Shown here piece by piece: positions 1-9,147 of a stretch of DNA of 64,000 bases; position 1 is the stretch's first letter; each line of letters starts with the position of its first letter. The position numbers were made by a program, and so were the translations under genes. The notes under the pieces were generated by a model. The model searched no databases. It saw nothing but the letters and a program-made list of their open reading frames with translations, and was not told the DNA's origin. The stretch comes from Myxococcota bacterium (GTDB lineage Bacteria; Myxococcota_A; UBA796; JAFGLY01): the NCBI GenBank assembly GCA_024276675.1, contig JAJRWT010000063.1, positions 1-64,000 on the forward strand. The letters are read 5' to 3'.

Positions 1-2
1 CA

Positions 3-2372
3 TCCCTGACCCCGCTGCTGGCGGGCTCCTACGAGCTGCTGCTCAGCGTCAGCGACGGCGAACTCTCCGACTCCGACTCCATGCTCCTGAGCGCCGAGGA
101 ACCCCCCAACGAAGCCCCCGTGGCCCTGGCGGGCGACGACCAGGAAACCTGCGCCTCGGAGCCCGTGTTCCTGGATGGAAGCTCATCCTACGATCCCGAC
201 GGTGACGATATCTCGTTCTCCTGGAGCTTCATGGCCGTTCCCGAGGGCAGCCTGCTGGACGCCAGCTCCATCGACGGTTCGGACTCGGCCATCGCCAGCT
301 TCACGCCCGACGTACAGGGGAGCTACCAGCTCCTGCTGCTGGTCGACGACGGCCTGGCCACGGGGAGCGACAGTGTCTGGGCAACATGGGACAGCGGCGG
401 GGTGGAGTTGGCTCTCCACCTGGACGAAACCACGGGCAGCAGCGCGGCTGATGCCGCCGGAGGCACGGGAGCAGTGCTCGCAGGAGGGGCATGGACCGGC
501 GGCAGGTACATGGGCGGCCTGGCCCTGGATGGAGAATCATGCCTTGAAGTCCTCGAAGCTCCCGTCCTGGGCGAATACTGGACTCTCGAATGGTGGATGA
601 GCACTTCCCAGAGTTCCGAGGAACAGACCATCCTCTGGTGGGGCGGAGCCGATGGGGTCCAGCTCACCCTGGACGGCAGCGCCCTGTGGGTCCAGGCCAC
701 CCTGGACGACGGAAGCGAGCTGGGCGTGGCGAGTACACTCTCGGACCTGGCCGAAGACCACTGGCACCACTACGCCATCGTGCGGGAACCGGAGCTGCTG
801 CTCGTCTACCAGGATGGAGAACTCCTGGCGGAAGAAGGCACGAGCGCCGCCGCCATCTCCACGATCCCCCCCCTGCTCCTGGGCTGTTCCGACTCTGGCG
901 AGCCAGGCCTGGTGGGCGTGTTGGACGAGTTCCTGCTGTGGTCCACGGCCCTCTCCGCCAGTGAAGTAGAAGAGCGCGCTGCCTTGGAAAGCCAGTGGTG
1001 CACAGAACAGGTGGACGATTCTCCTCCCGTCGCGATCTTCACCGATCCCGACGACATGGAGAGCGTCGATACCCCATGGGTGCTGCTGGCAGGCACAGCG
1101 TGGGACGAATCCGCCATCGTCGGTGTCACCGTGAACGGCCAGGATGCCATGGCCACCAGTACCGGCTACGCCACCTGGGAACTCTGGCTGGCCCTGGAGC
1201 CGGGCGAAAACGAACTCCTGCTCTCCGTCGAAGACGTCGCCGGCAACGTGGCCACAGGCGTCGACACCCTGAACCTCGTCCGCGATGATGCCTGCACTGC
1301 TGACCTCACACTGCTGTGGCTGCTGGACGAATACGATCCCTCCATGGCCGCCGACAGGACCACCAACGCTCTCGACGCCACCGTGATGGGCTCGCTGGAC
1401 AGCGTGGTGGGGGCCTTCGGCAATGCATTCGCCTTCAACGGCACCGGCTACCTGCTGCTGGAGGACGACCCCCTGCTGGACAAGACCGCTCCCTTCACCA
1501 TCGACTTCTGGTACCGGCGCGACGGCCCCACCGACGAATGGGAGTACATTCTCTCCAAGGGTGCGCCCGACGACTTCAACTACGCGTTCATGAGCTACGA
1601 CAGCGATCTTCTCTTCGTCATCACCGGGCCGGCGGGAATACAGCGTGTCCTTCGCGCTCCAGGCACAAACGACGGTGAATGGCACCACGTGGCGGGCGTG
1701 TTCCGCGGCTTTGCCGCCAGCTTGCTGGTGGACGGCCTGGGCACCGACAGGTCCCTGGTCCTGGGTCCCCTGCACCCCAATGACGCACCGCTGCGTGTTG
1801 GCAGCTACGGCGCCGGGCACTTCGCATTCCACGGCTACCTGGACCAGCTCAGGATCCGGGACGGTGCCCTGGACACCGAACAGGTCGCCGACCTCTTCAC
1901 GGAAGGCGAGGCATGCGCGCCAGCTCCGGAGCTGGCAGGCGCAGCCGAGGTATGGGCCGATTCCTGGCTGGACGAAAACTCCACTCCCGACCACGCCACG
2001 GACGGCGACACCGACGAATCCACCGCCACATCGTACAGCTCATGGCTTTGCGCCGACGGAGTCGATTGCACACTGAGCGTGGACCTGGGCCGCATCTACA
2101 CCTTGACCAGCATCCGCTGGGCCAACACCCACCACGACACCTACTACGACCGTGCCACCCAGGACTTCAGCATCTGGGCATCCCAGACCTCCGCGGAGTT
2201 GGACGACATGCAGGAGATCTGGTCCGGCACAGGCCAGTTGGAAGGCACCCTGGCTTTCGACACCATGGAAATGAACGACACCATGCGCGCCAGGTACCTG
2301 GTCTTCCGCGTGGAAACATACTACGGACTGGGCGGAGGTATCAACGAACTGCAGGTCTTCGGTCTGGAATGA
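3..2372 (+). CDS. 3' part of a large secreted LamG/PKD/discoidin protein
   Basis: The reading frame is already open at the window edge, so the true start lies upstream; about 789 residues are visible. Domains in order: the tail of one PKD-like repeat, a second PKD-like repeat (about 36-115, beginning APVALAGDDQ and containing YDPDGDD), a concanavalin/LamG-like domain (about 132-336), an Ig-like segment, a second LamG-like domain (about 430-640) and a C-terminal discoidin (F5/8 type C) domain (about 646-789). These folds bind carbohydrate or protein ligands outside the cell, so I infer a large secreted or surface adhesin-type protein. No catalytic domain is visible. The next gene starts 30 bases downstream, or with an ATGA overlap if the alternative start at 2369 is used. 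Acidic, Asp-rich composition matches other surface proteins here. Confidence 0.85.
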   Translation, partial: SLTPLLAGSYELLLSVSDGELSDSDSMLLSAEEPPNEAPVALAGDDQETCASEPVFLDGSSSYDPDGDDISFSWSFMAVPEGSLLDASSIDGSDSAIASFTPDVQGSYQLLLLVDDGLATGSDSVWATWDSGGVELALHLDETTGSSAADAAGGTGAVLAGGAWTGGRYMGGLALDGESCLEVLEAPVLGEYWTLEWWMSTSQSSEEQTILWWGGADGVQLTLDGSALWVQATLDDGSELGVASTLSDLAEDHWHHYAIVREPELLLVYQDGELLAEEGTSAAAISTIPPLLLGCSDSGEPGLVGVLDEFLLWSTALSASEVEERAALESQWCTEQVDDSPPVAIFTDPDDMESVDTPWVLLAGTAWDESAIVGVTVNGQDAMATSTGYATWELWLALEPGENELLLSVEDVAGNVATGVDTLNLVRDDACTADLTLLWLLDEYDPSMAADRTTNALDATVMGSLDSVVGAFGNAFAFNGTGYLLLEDDPLLDKTAPFTIDFWYRRDGPTDEWEYILSKGAPDDFNYAFMSYDSDLLFVITGPAGIQRVLRAPGTNDGEWHHVAGVFRGFAASLLVDGLGTDRSLVLGPLHPNDAPLRVGSYGAGHFAFHGYLDQLRIRDGALDTEQVADLFTEGEACAPAPELAGAAEVWADSWLDENSTPDHATDGDTDESTATSYSSWLCADGVDCTLSVDLGRIYTLTSIRWANTHHDTYYDRATQDFSIWASQTSAELDDMQEIWSGTGQLEGTLAFDTMEMNDTMRARYLVFRVETYYGLGGGINELQVFGLE

Positions 2373-2401
2373 TGCTCTCAACTACCGCGGCTTGCCCAGT
2401 C

Positions 2402-3655
2402 ATGAAAAAACACTCCGTCACAGGCCGTCTCCTGGTGATGGCCCTGTTGCTGGTCGTTCCCGGGGGAGCATCCCTGTCCAGGGAGCTGCAACCCATGGAG
2501 GAACACGATTCCGTGTCGCTGCCAGGCGTGGAGCGACCACTCTACACTTTCCAGGACAGCGGCTCCTCGTCCATGCGTTGGGCGGTGGACGGCCCTGCCC
2601 GCCTGGTGCTCACCATCAGGGTCTGTATTCCTCCAGCGCTCCCCGCCACCGATGAACCGCGGGTCAGGGTACTGGGAGACGGCCACGACATCATGGAGAT
2701 CCCCACCACCCTGGAACCCGACGGCAGCAGCCACCTGCCCGGCTCCCCCGACTCCGCCATCTCCCTCCCCAGCTTCGGCCATGTGGACGTGCCGGATGGC
2801 AAGCACATCCTGAGCCTCGCTTTTCCTGCTGGGTTTCCCTGTTTTCTCGTGCGCCTGGAAGACCCTTCCATTCCCGACCCGCCGCCTGAAACCTCGACAG
2901 GCCCCATGAATCCCGCCCCCCCCCCGGACACCGCTTCCCAGGCGCAGGAAGGACCCCGGCTTCAACCGCCAGCCATACAGGCACCCACCACAGCGGAACC
3001 CCCCGAGCCGCAGCCCCACCTGCCCAGGGAACCACTCCCGGCGCAGCTCCCACCCGGCCCGGGAAAGGCCCCCCTGCTTCTGGGTCCGGGACTGGGGCTG
3101 GTATTTCCCGCACGAGCCACCGGGGCCAGTTCCTACGTGGGTATCGAACTCCGTCGCCCCCTGGATCGGCGCGGCTTGAAGATCCAGGGAAGACTCGGCT
3201 ACTACAGCATCCCCGTGCACGCCGAGTTTCAGGTCACCGATCCACTCCTGGGCCCGCTCCTGCTGGACTACCAGTACCGCACCAGGGTGGTTCCCCTTGA
3301 AACCAACCTGTTGTACAGCTTCCCATCGACTTTCAAGTATGTGACCCCCTTTGTTGCCGCCGGCCTGGGAATCTATTCCTCGCTCCGGCAGGACGAGCAC
3401 GGCAGTGTTCCGGGAGCAGGCCTGGGAACACAGCTTGCCCTGGGAGCCGACATTCCCCTGGAGACGGGCATGCTCAGCGCCAACCTGGCCTGGAACGGCT
3501 CACGCAAGAGCTACGGCAACACCGACATCGACGGCGACCCAATCAAGGAAACCCTGGCATCCCTTCGTCTCTCGCTGACCTATGTTCATTCCTGGGAACA
3601 TCGGCGAGAAGGCCACCGGGTCGACTCCCCACAGGAAGCTCAAGGAGAAGACTAG
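2402..3655 (+). CDS. Secreted protein with Pro-rich linker and C-terminal outer-membrane beta-barrel-like domain
   Basis: The 417-residue product begins MKKHSVTGRLL followed by a hydrophobic stretch, a typical Sec signal peptide; this decided the start. An in-frame ATG at 2369 overlaps the upstream stop (ATGA) and is an alternative. Residues about 25-155 form an unrecognised globular region. Residues about 159-219 are very rich in proline, like a linker crossing periplasm or wall. From about residue 226 to the end, alternating Gly/aromatic/hydrophobic strands resemble an OmpA- or OprF-type 8-strand barrel. I infer an outer-membrane protein. It sits between two surface proteins and ends 2 bases before the next gene, so the three are probably co-transcribed. 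No enzymatic motif seen. Confidence 0.8.
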   Translation: MKKHSVTGRLLVMALLLVVPGGASLSRELQPMEEHDSVSLPGVERPLYTFQDSGSSSMRWAVDGPARLVLTIRVCIPPALPATDEPRVRVLGDGHDIMEIPTTLEPDGSSHLPGSPDSAISLPSFGHVDVPDGKHILSLAFPAGFPCFLVRLEDPSIPDPPPETSTGPMNPAPPPDTASQAQEGPRLQPPAIQAPTTAEPPEPQPHLPREPLPAQLPPGPGKAPLLLGPGLGLVFPARATGASSYVGIELRRPLDRRGLKIQGRLGYYSIPVHAEFQVTDPLLGPLLLDYQYRTRVVPLETNLLYSFPSTFKYVTPFVAAGLGIYSSLRQDEHGSVPGAGLGTQLALGADIPLETGMLSANLAWNGSRKSYGNTDIDGDPIKETLASLRLSLTYVHSWEHRREGHRVDSPQEAQGED

Positions 3656-3657
3656 CC

Positions 3658-4422
3658 ATGAAACCCAGAAGCCCCAGCCAACGTGCCATCACAGTCAGGG
3701 CCGGAACTCGCCCCACAGCTCGCTTCGTCCCGCTGGGTCTACTGGCGATTCTATTTCAATGGGGTTGTGCCGACCCGGTGCTGCTACAGCAATACCTTGG
3801 CCTCGTGAACATCTCCCCTTCCGGCGGAGCCGTACAGATCTCCGTGGATGCCGAGATCTCCGCCACGTTCAACGCACGGCTGGACAGCTCTTCCCTGGAC
3901 GAGGAATCCCTGTTCCTGCAACACGCCCTCGAAGACGGCGGCCAAGAACCCGTTTCTTCGTACATGCAAGTAGACGAAGACCTGTTCAGCGTTTTCCTGC
4001 TGCCCCGCGAGAGCCTCTCGTATGACACGGAGTACTGCCTGGTCCTCACCACCGAGATTCTATCACAGGAGTTGGGGCCCCTGCCCGCCGACGTGGAGAG
4101 CTGTTTCACCACCACCGGGGATCCGGACCAGGAGCCCCCGGTGGCAGTCGCGGGAGATGACCAGACCGTTCAAACCGGGGACACCGCCTTCCTGGACGGC
4201 AGCGCCTCGTGGGACCCGGACAACGACGAGATTTCCTTCTTCTGGTCGCTCATCTCCATGCCACGAGAAAGCTCCGCCTCCCTGGACGATCCCCTGAGTG
4301 CCACCCCATCGTTGCTGGTGGACCTGGCCGGCACCTTCGTGATCCAGTTGCTGGTCTACGACTCCTCCTATATTTCCAGCCCGGACTACGTGTATGTCTT
4401 CGGCGAAGATCCCCTGGAATAG
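3658..4422 (+). CDS. Putative lipoprotein with SbsA Ig-like and PKD domains
   Basis: The 254-residue protein has a basic N-terminus, a hydrophobic segment and a Cys at a plausible lipobox (LFQWGC), though W-G-C is not a perfect consensus. Residues about 48-150 resemble the bacterial SbsA-type Ig-like fold (Big_5: ISPSGGAV, then ISATFNARLD). Residues about 160-250 form one PKD-like domain (VAVAGDDQTV, then SWDPDNDE) closely similar to the PKD repeats of the first gene in the window. It is likely an outer-leaflet surface protein. It starts 2 bases after the barrel gene, so the two are almost certainly co-transcribed. Nothing suggests an enzymatic role. Confidence 0.8.
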   Translation: MKPRSPSQRAITVRAGTRPTARFVPLGLLAILFQWGCADPVLLQQYLGLVNISPSGGAVQISVDAEISATFNARLDSSSLDEESLFLQHALEDGGQEPVSSYMQVDEDLFSVFLLPRESLSYDTEYCLVLTTEILSQELGPLPADVESCFTTTGDPDQEPPVAVAGDDQTVQTGDTAFLDGSASWDPDNDEISFFWSLISMPRESSASLDDPLSATPSLLVDLAGTFVIQLLVYDSSYISSPDYVYVFGEDPLE

Positions 4423-4903
4423 CTCCCCCACGCGGGCGCGCCCCACTCCGCGCCACACAGGGAATCCACGCAGGCTCTGGCCAGCGGAAAATCACGATCC
4501 TCCACAGCACGAAAAATTCCTTGACTCGTCAAAGAGTTACGTAAATCCCACATGAGATAATTCACCGCAGGTCTTGCAAATCACCCGTGAAACCGAGTAT
4601 AGATTTTCTGGGCCTGCCAAGGCCCCGGTTTCAATCGGAGGCGAAAGGCTCCTGGTCGGTAGCTGATTCTCCTTTTCACCACTCAAGCTCCTTCTTCCTC
4701 TCACCCCCCCCATAAAGAACCCCGGATTTCTCCCGCAGGCGAAGGGGATGCTCCGGGAGCTGCAACGGTCGCCCACGGCCGCGAGCACCACGCCTCCGAT
4801 TGATTCCACACCCTCTTTCCACAGCCTATTGTTCCCCCGCCCCGGCGACTCCATCCCAGGGCAACCGAAGGCTTTACACCGGAATCGCGCCAACACCTGG
4901 CCC
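4423..4903. other. 481-bp intergenic region, AT-richer than surroundings, with a possible structured leader
   Basis: No convincing gene. Around 4510-4680 the sequence is noticeably less GC-rich than its surroundings. It holds a promoter-like pair (4574-4603) and a 6-bp stem with a 4-base loop at 4610-4625, then a second GGAG/CTCC stem capped by GAAA at about 4637-4652. If the hydrolase gene uses the earlier ATG at 4748, this becomes a leader of about 150 bases. I could not match it to a known riboswitch. Confidence 0.5.
4574..4603 (+). promoter_or_regulatory. Candidate sigma-70-type promoter
   Basis: TTGCAA at 4574-4579 and TATAGA at 4598-4603 are separated by 18 bases in an AT-richer stretch upstream of the alpha/beta hydrolase gene. 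Only sequence similarity supports it. Confidence 0.3.
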
Positions 4904-6028
4904 ATGATCGCGCCGGAACACAGCAATCAGCAGCTTCCCGAGACCAGGCCCCGGAGCAATCCGCTCTCCTGGGCTCCCGGCGTGATGGCGCGAGCCATCG
5001 ACCGCGTACTGGGCACCGCCCACCGCTGCCTGGATCCCCTCTCCAGGGAGCGTTTTCTCGAGAGACCGGCACCCACCGCCCCCCAGACCATCGCGTACCG
5101 CAGCGATGACCAATGGCATTGCTTTCTCCACAGGTGCCCGCCGCCGCCCGGAAGCATCGGTGAACCGCTGCTGCTGGCCCATGGACTTGGCCTCAACCGC
5201 TTCAGCCTGGACTACCACGGGCAGATCTCGCTGGTCCGCACCTTGCACAAGGCCGGTTTCGACGTCTATCTCCTGGAAACCAGGGCCAACGCATCTGCCT
5301 TCCCTCCGCGTGGCGCCCGCCCCTTCGACGCCGACACCATCGCGGCCCAGGACATCCCCGCCGCCATCCACGAGGTCCTGTCCCGCACGGGCTTCTCCCG
5401 CGTGGGCTGGCTGGGGCATGGCCTGGGAGGCCAACTCCTCTACCTGCACATGGTCCACGATCCCGACAGCCCCATCTTCGCCGCCGTGACCCTGGGCGCG
5501 GCGTGCCGTTTCGACTCGCACCGGGCTTCCGCACTCCAGTGGGCCATCGCGTCCCGCATCCTCCCCAGGAACGCCAGGCTCCCCGTTGACACTGCCATCA
5601 GGGCCATATCGCCCCTGGCAACGGAGAGCAGGAGTTGGACCACCGGTCTTACCGGCGGGAGCATCCCGGGGCCCAGGCTGAGAGGCCTCATGAACCACGC
5701 CTTCGAGCAACTCAATGGGGGCTTGCTGCGGCAGGTGGGCCTTTGGTTGTCCACGGGTTCGCTGTGCGACTCGCGGAATCGCCTGGACTATGTCGAAGCC
5801 ATGCAAGGGCTCGACCTGCCCCTGCTGATCCTGGCATCCCCCGGCGATGACATCTGCCCCCCCGAGACCGCGGCCCCTCCCATGGATCGACTGACCGGGC
5901 CGTGCGAGATGTTGCTCACCTCCAGTCCCTTCACCCACCTGGACCTGGTGCAGAGCCCGTTGGCCGCCGCCCAGGTATGGGAACCCGCCGCGGACTGGTT
6001 GAAGAAGCACCGCAAAGCGGCATGGTAG
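4904..6028 (+). CDS. Alpha/beta-hydrolase-fold protein lacking the nucleophile serine
   Basis: The 374-residue protein has the alpha/beta hydrolase pattern: LLLAHGLGLNRFS (oxyanion-hole strand), the nucleophile elbow, ASPGDDICPPE (acid residue) and a C-terminal FTHLD histidine. At the elbow the usual G-x-S-x-G reads G-H-G-L-G-G, so Gly173 (codon 5420-5422) replaces the serine. Either the protein is a pseudoenzyme or it uses another residue. It resembles the large-substrate hydrolase/acyltransferase group (lipase or PHA-synthase-like) by general pattern only. The start is uncertain: ATG at 4748, 4904 or 4985 are all in frame. I chose 4904 because the earlier segment looks poorly conserved in character. 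The PilZ gene lies 132 bases downstream on the same strand. Confidence 0.75.
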   Translation: MIAPEHSNQQLPETRPRSNPLSWAPGVMARAIDRVLGTAHRCLDPLSRERFLERPAPTAPQTIAYRSDDQWHCFLHRCPPPPGSIGEPLLLAHGLGLNRFSLDYHGQISLVRTLHKAGFDVYLLETRANASAFPPRGARPFDADTIAAQDIPAAIHEVLSRTGFSRVGWLGHGLGGQLLYLHMVHDPDSPIFAAVTLGAACRFDSHRASALQWAIASRILPRNARLPVDTAIRAISPLATESRSWTTGLTGGSIPGPRLRGLMNHAFEQLNGGLLRQVGLWLSTGSLCDSRNRLDYVEAMQGLDLPLLILASPGDDICPPETAAPPMDRLTGPCEMLLTSSPFTHLDLVQSPLAAAQVWEPAADWLKKHRKAAW

Positions 6029-6160
6029 GGGCAAGTCTGGTCCATGGGCTACAGTTCGTGTCCTTGGCAGCCCCACATCCGGGCGAAACTGGATAGTGGC
6101 TTCTTCCACGGCCACGCCAGAACACAGGAAACATTCATAGTCACACGCCAGGAGAACGAC

Positions 6161-6904
6161 ATGAAGCCACAAGACACCATGAACAGCCAATCATCATCCG
6201 AAAACACCACTGAAGCTCCGGCGTCGAACCTTGCTGCCCGGGACCTGGAGTTTCTGGCTCGCTGTTGCGAACACATGGTACCAGCGGTACTCACCTGGCC
6301 ATCCCGCCTGCTGGTGCGCAGGGGGGCTTTCCTGCGCATGGAGCAGGAGCACCTGGACATGGTCATCCCGGCAAACGGAGACCGACCTTTCCATCCGGAT
6401 CCGGGCTCGCTGTGCAACGTGAGCTTCCACCTGGATGGCCAGTCCTGCACCTTCCTCACCCATGAACAAGACTCCAGTCAGAGCGATCTCCCAGGCGAAC
6501 TGATCCTGGCCCTGGATCTGCCGGAATGCCTGATCCGTGAGTTCCGCGGCAGCTTCCGCGTTCCAGTGGTGCCGAGGGCCCGCTTGCAGGTGAACATCCA
6601 CCACGACAGCAGCTACTCCACCGACGCCCAGCCCATCGACCTGTCCCGCGACGGCCTCAGGCTCGCTTTCCTGAAGGACCGCGACCCGGAGCTGGACAGG
6701 GACGACAATCTCGTACTGCTCCTCGTACAGGACAAGCTCCAGATGGAACTCTCCGCAAAGGTCATGAGGCGGGAAGACCACGGCAGGTGGATACACTACG
6801 GGCTGTCCTTCACACCCGAAGGGCGCCGGCAGGCCGACGAACGAAAACTGGTGCAACTGCTCAACAACGTAGAGATGGCCTGGATTCAATCCCGGCGCCC
6901 CTGA
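6161..6904 (+). CDS. PilZ-domain c-di-GMP-binding protein, YcgR-like
   Basis: The 247-residue cytoplasmic protein has an N-terminal beta-rich YcgR-N-like region (about 45-125) followed by a PilZ domain. Both canonical ligand motifs are present: R129-G-S-F-R133 (RxxxR) and D160-L-S162-R-D-G165 (DxSxxG). In the PilZ family these residues bind cyclic di-GMP, so binding is likely. The effector target is unknown: flagellar, gliding or exopolysaccharide machinery are all possible, and none is encoded beside it. The start at 6161 is chosen because AGGAG sits 6 bases upstream. The gene is flanked by the unusual hydrolase and by sppA, with no obvious functional partner. Confidence 0.85.
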   Translation: MKPQDTMNSQSSSENTTEAPASNLAARDLEFLARCCEHMVPAVLTWPSRLLVRRGAFLRMEQEHLDMVIPANGDRPFHPDPGSLCNVSFHLDGQSCTFLTHEQDSSQSDLPGELILALDLPECLIREFRGSFRVPVVPRARLQVNIHHDSSYSTDAQPIDLSRDGLRLAFLKDRDPELDRDDNLVLLLVQDKLQMELSAKVMRREDHGRWIHYGLSFTPEGRRQADERKLVQLLNNVEMAWIQSRRP

Positions 6905-7264
6905 AGCCAAGCGGGTTATAATAGGCCTGAGCGCATCCCGAATCCACTACGGAACGCCAATCGCTGCCGCGACGGGCCCCGCTGGACAGCCCGCAGTTCG
7001 ACGTATACCAACACGCCTTCAACCGCCATTCTTGCCCCATCCCAGGCTCGCCTGGAGCAGGCGTACCGTTGCGGCCGCCAGCGCCTGGCGCTTCCCGCCA
7101 CGATTCGGTCCAGCGGCACGCTCCGTGCTCGCACAGGCTCCTGCCCGGCCATGCACGCCAGTCTCCCGCCGCCCTCAACCTCCAGGAAACCGTGAGGCCG
7201 CTCTTGCGCAGGATGAAAAGGCACGGCTTTCTGCCATGAACATTCTCTCAACAGGAACCCCGGA
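6905..7264. other. 360-bp intergenic region before sppA
   Basis: I see no gene. A perfect TATAAT lies at 6917-6922, without a matching -35 hexamer. A 6-bp stem with a 3-base loop lies at 7076-7090. If the -10 element is real, sppA has a long leader of about 335 bases. Confidence 0.5.
6917..6922 (+). promoter_or_regulatory. Candidate -10 element (TATAAT) upstream of sppA
   Basis: Perfect -10 consensus in a GC-rich context just after the PilZ stop codon. No recognisable -35 hexamer lies 16-18 bases upstream, and no extended TGn precedes it, so support is weak. Confidence 0.25.
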
Positions 7265-9001
7265 ATGAAAAAGAGCACCCGCCTTCTACTGTGGCTATCC
7301 CTCCTGGGCGTACTCCTGTTCTTTGCCGCGGCAACCGCCGTGGCGCTGCTCATCTGGGATCACGAGGCTCCGGCCTCCGGCCCCCGGGCCCTGGTCATCC
7401 AGCTCGAAGACGGCATCCCCGATGCCCCGCCCCAGGGCGCCTTCGTGTTGGACAAGCAGGACTTTCCGCCCATGCTCACCGAGATCACCCGGGCCATACG
7501 CTACGCCTCCGACGACGACTCCATAGACAGCCTCGTGTTGGACATCCAGCCCCTCTCCCTGGGGTGGGGCTCCATCCAGGAGCTGGTGGACGCCGTCCAT
7601 TTCTTCACCGGCAACGGCAAACCATGCCTGGCCTACTCCGACTCCCTCACCAACAAGGAATACCTGCTGGCCGCCTCCTGCGGTGAAATCGCCCTCGCCC
7701 CGGCGGGTATGTTCCTGGTCAACGGTCTGTCGGTTTCCACCACCTACTTCGCCGGGGCCATGGAAAAGTTGGGCATAGAGTCCAACCTACAGCACGTTGG
7801 CGACTACAAGTCGGCGGTGGAGCCCTACGAACGTACAGGCCCCTCCGATGCAGCCAGGGAAGCCACCGACTCCTTGCTGGACAGCGTCTACGCCAACTTC
7901 CTCTCCAGCATCGCCATGGGGCGGAGCATGGATCTGCAACAGGTGGAGTACCTGGTGGACCAGGCCCACATGACCCCCGACATGGCCCTGCAGGACGGCC
8001 TGGTGGACGAACTCGCCTTTCGCAAGGAGTTCATCGAGGACTTTGCCGGCGAGGATCCCATAACCCTGGGGCGCTACCTCAAGAAGGTGCGCAAGGCCGA
8101 AAACAAGCGCCCCTGGATCGCCGTCATCTACACGGAGGGGACCATAGTATCCGGCGAGGGCAGCGACGACCTGTGGGGCTCCAGCTACGTGGGCGACCGG
8201 GCCGTCATAAGGATGCTGGAAGATGTCCGCATGGACGACGAAATCCCGGCGGTGGTGCTCCGTGTGAACTCACCAGGCGGGAGCGGGCTGGCCAGCGACA
8301 ACATCTGGGCCGCCGTGCAACGACTCCGCCAGGAAAAACCGCTGGTGGTGTCCATGGGAGACATGGCGGCCAGCGGCGGCTACTACATCTCCATGGGGGC
8401 CGATGCCATCTTCGCTCAACCAACGACTCTCACGGGTTCCATCGGGGTCTTCGGTGGAAAGATGAACATGGCCGGGCTCTATGCCAAGCTGGGACTGACC
8501 ACGTACCAGTACAAGAGGGGCAGGAACTCCGACATCCTCTCCTACACCAACGATTTCTCCGACGAAGGCAGGGCCAGGTTCCGCGAGTTCCTGGAGAGCT
8601 TCTATGACCTGTTCCTCAGCAGGGCGGCGGAAGGTCGCAGCATGACCAGGGCCGATATTCACAGGCTGGCTCGAGGGCGGGTCTGGACGGGCTCACAAGC
8701 CATGGAAAACGGCCTGGTGGACCAGTTGGGCAGCCTGGACGACGCCATAGAAAAGGCCCGTCAACTGGCGGGGGTCCGTGAACCCACGGGCATACTCCGC
8801 CTGCCGGAGCAGATGACCTTCTTCGACACCCTGCTGAACGACCTCTCCAACCCCGGCGACGACGAAGAGGTCGTCGCTCGCCTGCTATCGCTGCTTTCGG
8901 CCGGCCAACGCCAGGCGATACAGAACCTGGCCGTGCTGGACCGCGTGCTCCAGCGCGGCGGAGTGGCGGCCATGCTGCCCGTGGACATCACCATTCGCTG
9001 A
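7265..9001 (+). CDS. sppA: Signal peptide peptidase SppA, long (67K) type
   Basis: The 578-residue protein starts with a single N-terminal membrane anchor (residues about 7-30) followed by two ClpP/crotonase-fold S49 domains, matching the double-length SppA of Escherichia coli. The Ser-Lys dyad is intact: Lys182 in GDYKSAVEPYERTG from the first domain, and Ser370 in MAASGGYYISMGAD from the second. SppA degrades signal peptides left in the inner membrane after lipoprotein and secretory precursor processing. That fits the many exported proteins in this window. It is convergent with the downstream lipoprotein gene on the minus strand, with 146 bases between them. The start follows a weak ribosome-binding region; the MKK start with the membrane segment is convincing. 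Confidence 0.95.
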   Translation: MKKSTRLLLWLSLLGVLLFFAAATAVALLIWDHEAPASGPRALVIQLEDGIPDAPPQGAFVLDKQDFPPMLTEITRAIRYASDDDSIDSLVLDIQPLSLGWGSIQELVDAVHFFTGNGKPCLAYSDSLTNKEYLLAASCGEIALAPAGMFLVNGLSVSTTYFAGAMEKLGIESNLQHVGDYKSAVEPYERTGPSDAAREATDSLLDSVYANFLSSIAMGRSMDLQQVEYLVDQAHMTPDMALQDGLVDELAFRKEFIEDFAGEDPITLGRYLKKVRKAENKRPWIAVIYTEGTIVSGEGSDDLWGSSYVGDRAVIRMLEDVRMDDEIPAVVLRVNSPGGSGLASDNIWAAVQRLRQEKPLVVSMGDMAASGGYYISMGADAIFAQPTTLTGSIGVFGGKMNMAGLYAKLGLTTYQYKRGRNSDILSYTNDFSDEGRARFREFLESFYDLFLSRAAEGRSMTRADIHRLARGRVWTGSQAMENGLVDQLGSLDDAIEKARQLAGVREPTGILRLPEQMTFFDTLLNDLSNPGDDEEVVARLLSLLSAGQRQAIQNLAVLDRVLQRGGVAAMLPVDITIR

Positions 9002-9052
9002 CTCGGCGGCAAAAGGCAGGCGCGGCAGCGGAGCATCGCGCCCCCCTCCTCT

Positions 9053-9077
9053 GAAGCGGAAGGTGAAGCGGAAGGTC
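9053..9077. repeat. Two tandem copies of a 12-bp unit
   Basis: TGAAGCGGAAGG is repeated twice head to tail between sppA and the convergent lipoprotein gene. There is no further copy and no obvious function. Confidence 0.6.
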
Positions 9078-9147
9078 CGGACCTGGTAATCGAGGGCTAT
9101 CCGCGGGCGAAGGAGCGACAGGTGGGTCCTTCCACCGGGAGCGGGGT

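Noticed and set aside
4570..4680. c-di-GMP (GEMM) riboswitch, suggested by the GCAAATCACC, GCGAAAGG and GGTAGC pieces and the PilZ gene downstream
   Set aside because: The order and spacing do not match the GEMM core (no GGACGCAAAGCC, and no P3 stem with tetraloop receptor), and the adjacent gene is not the PilZ gene.
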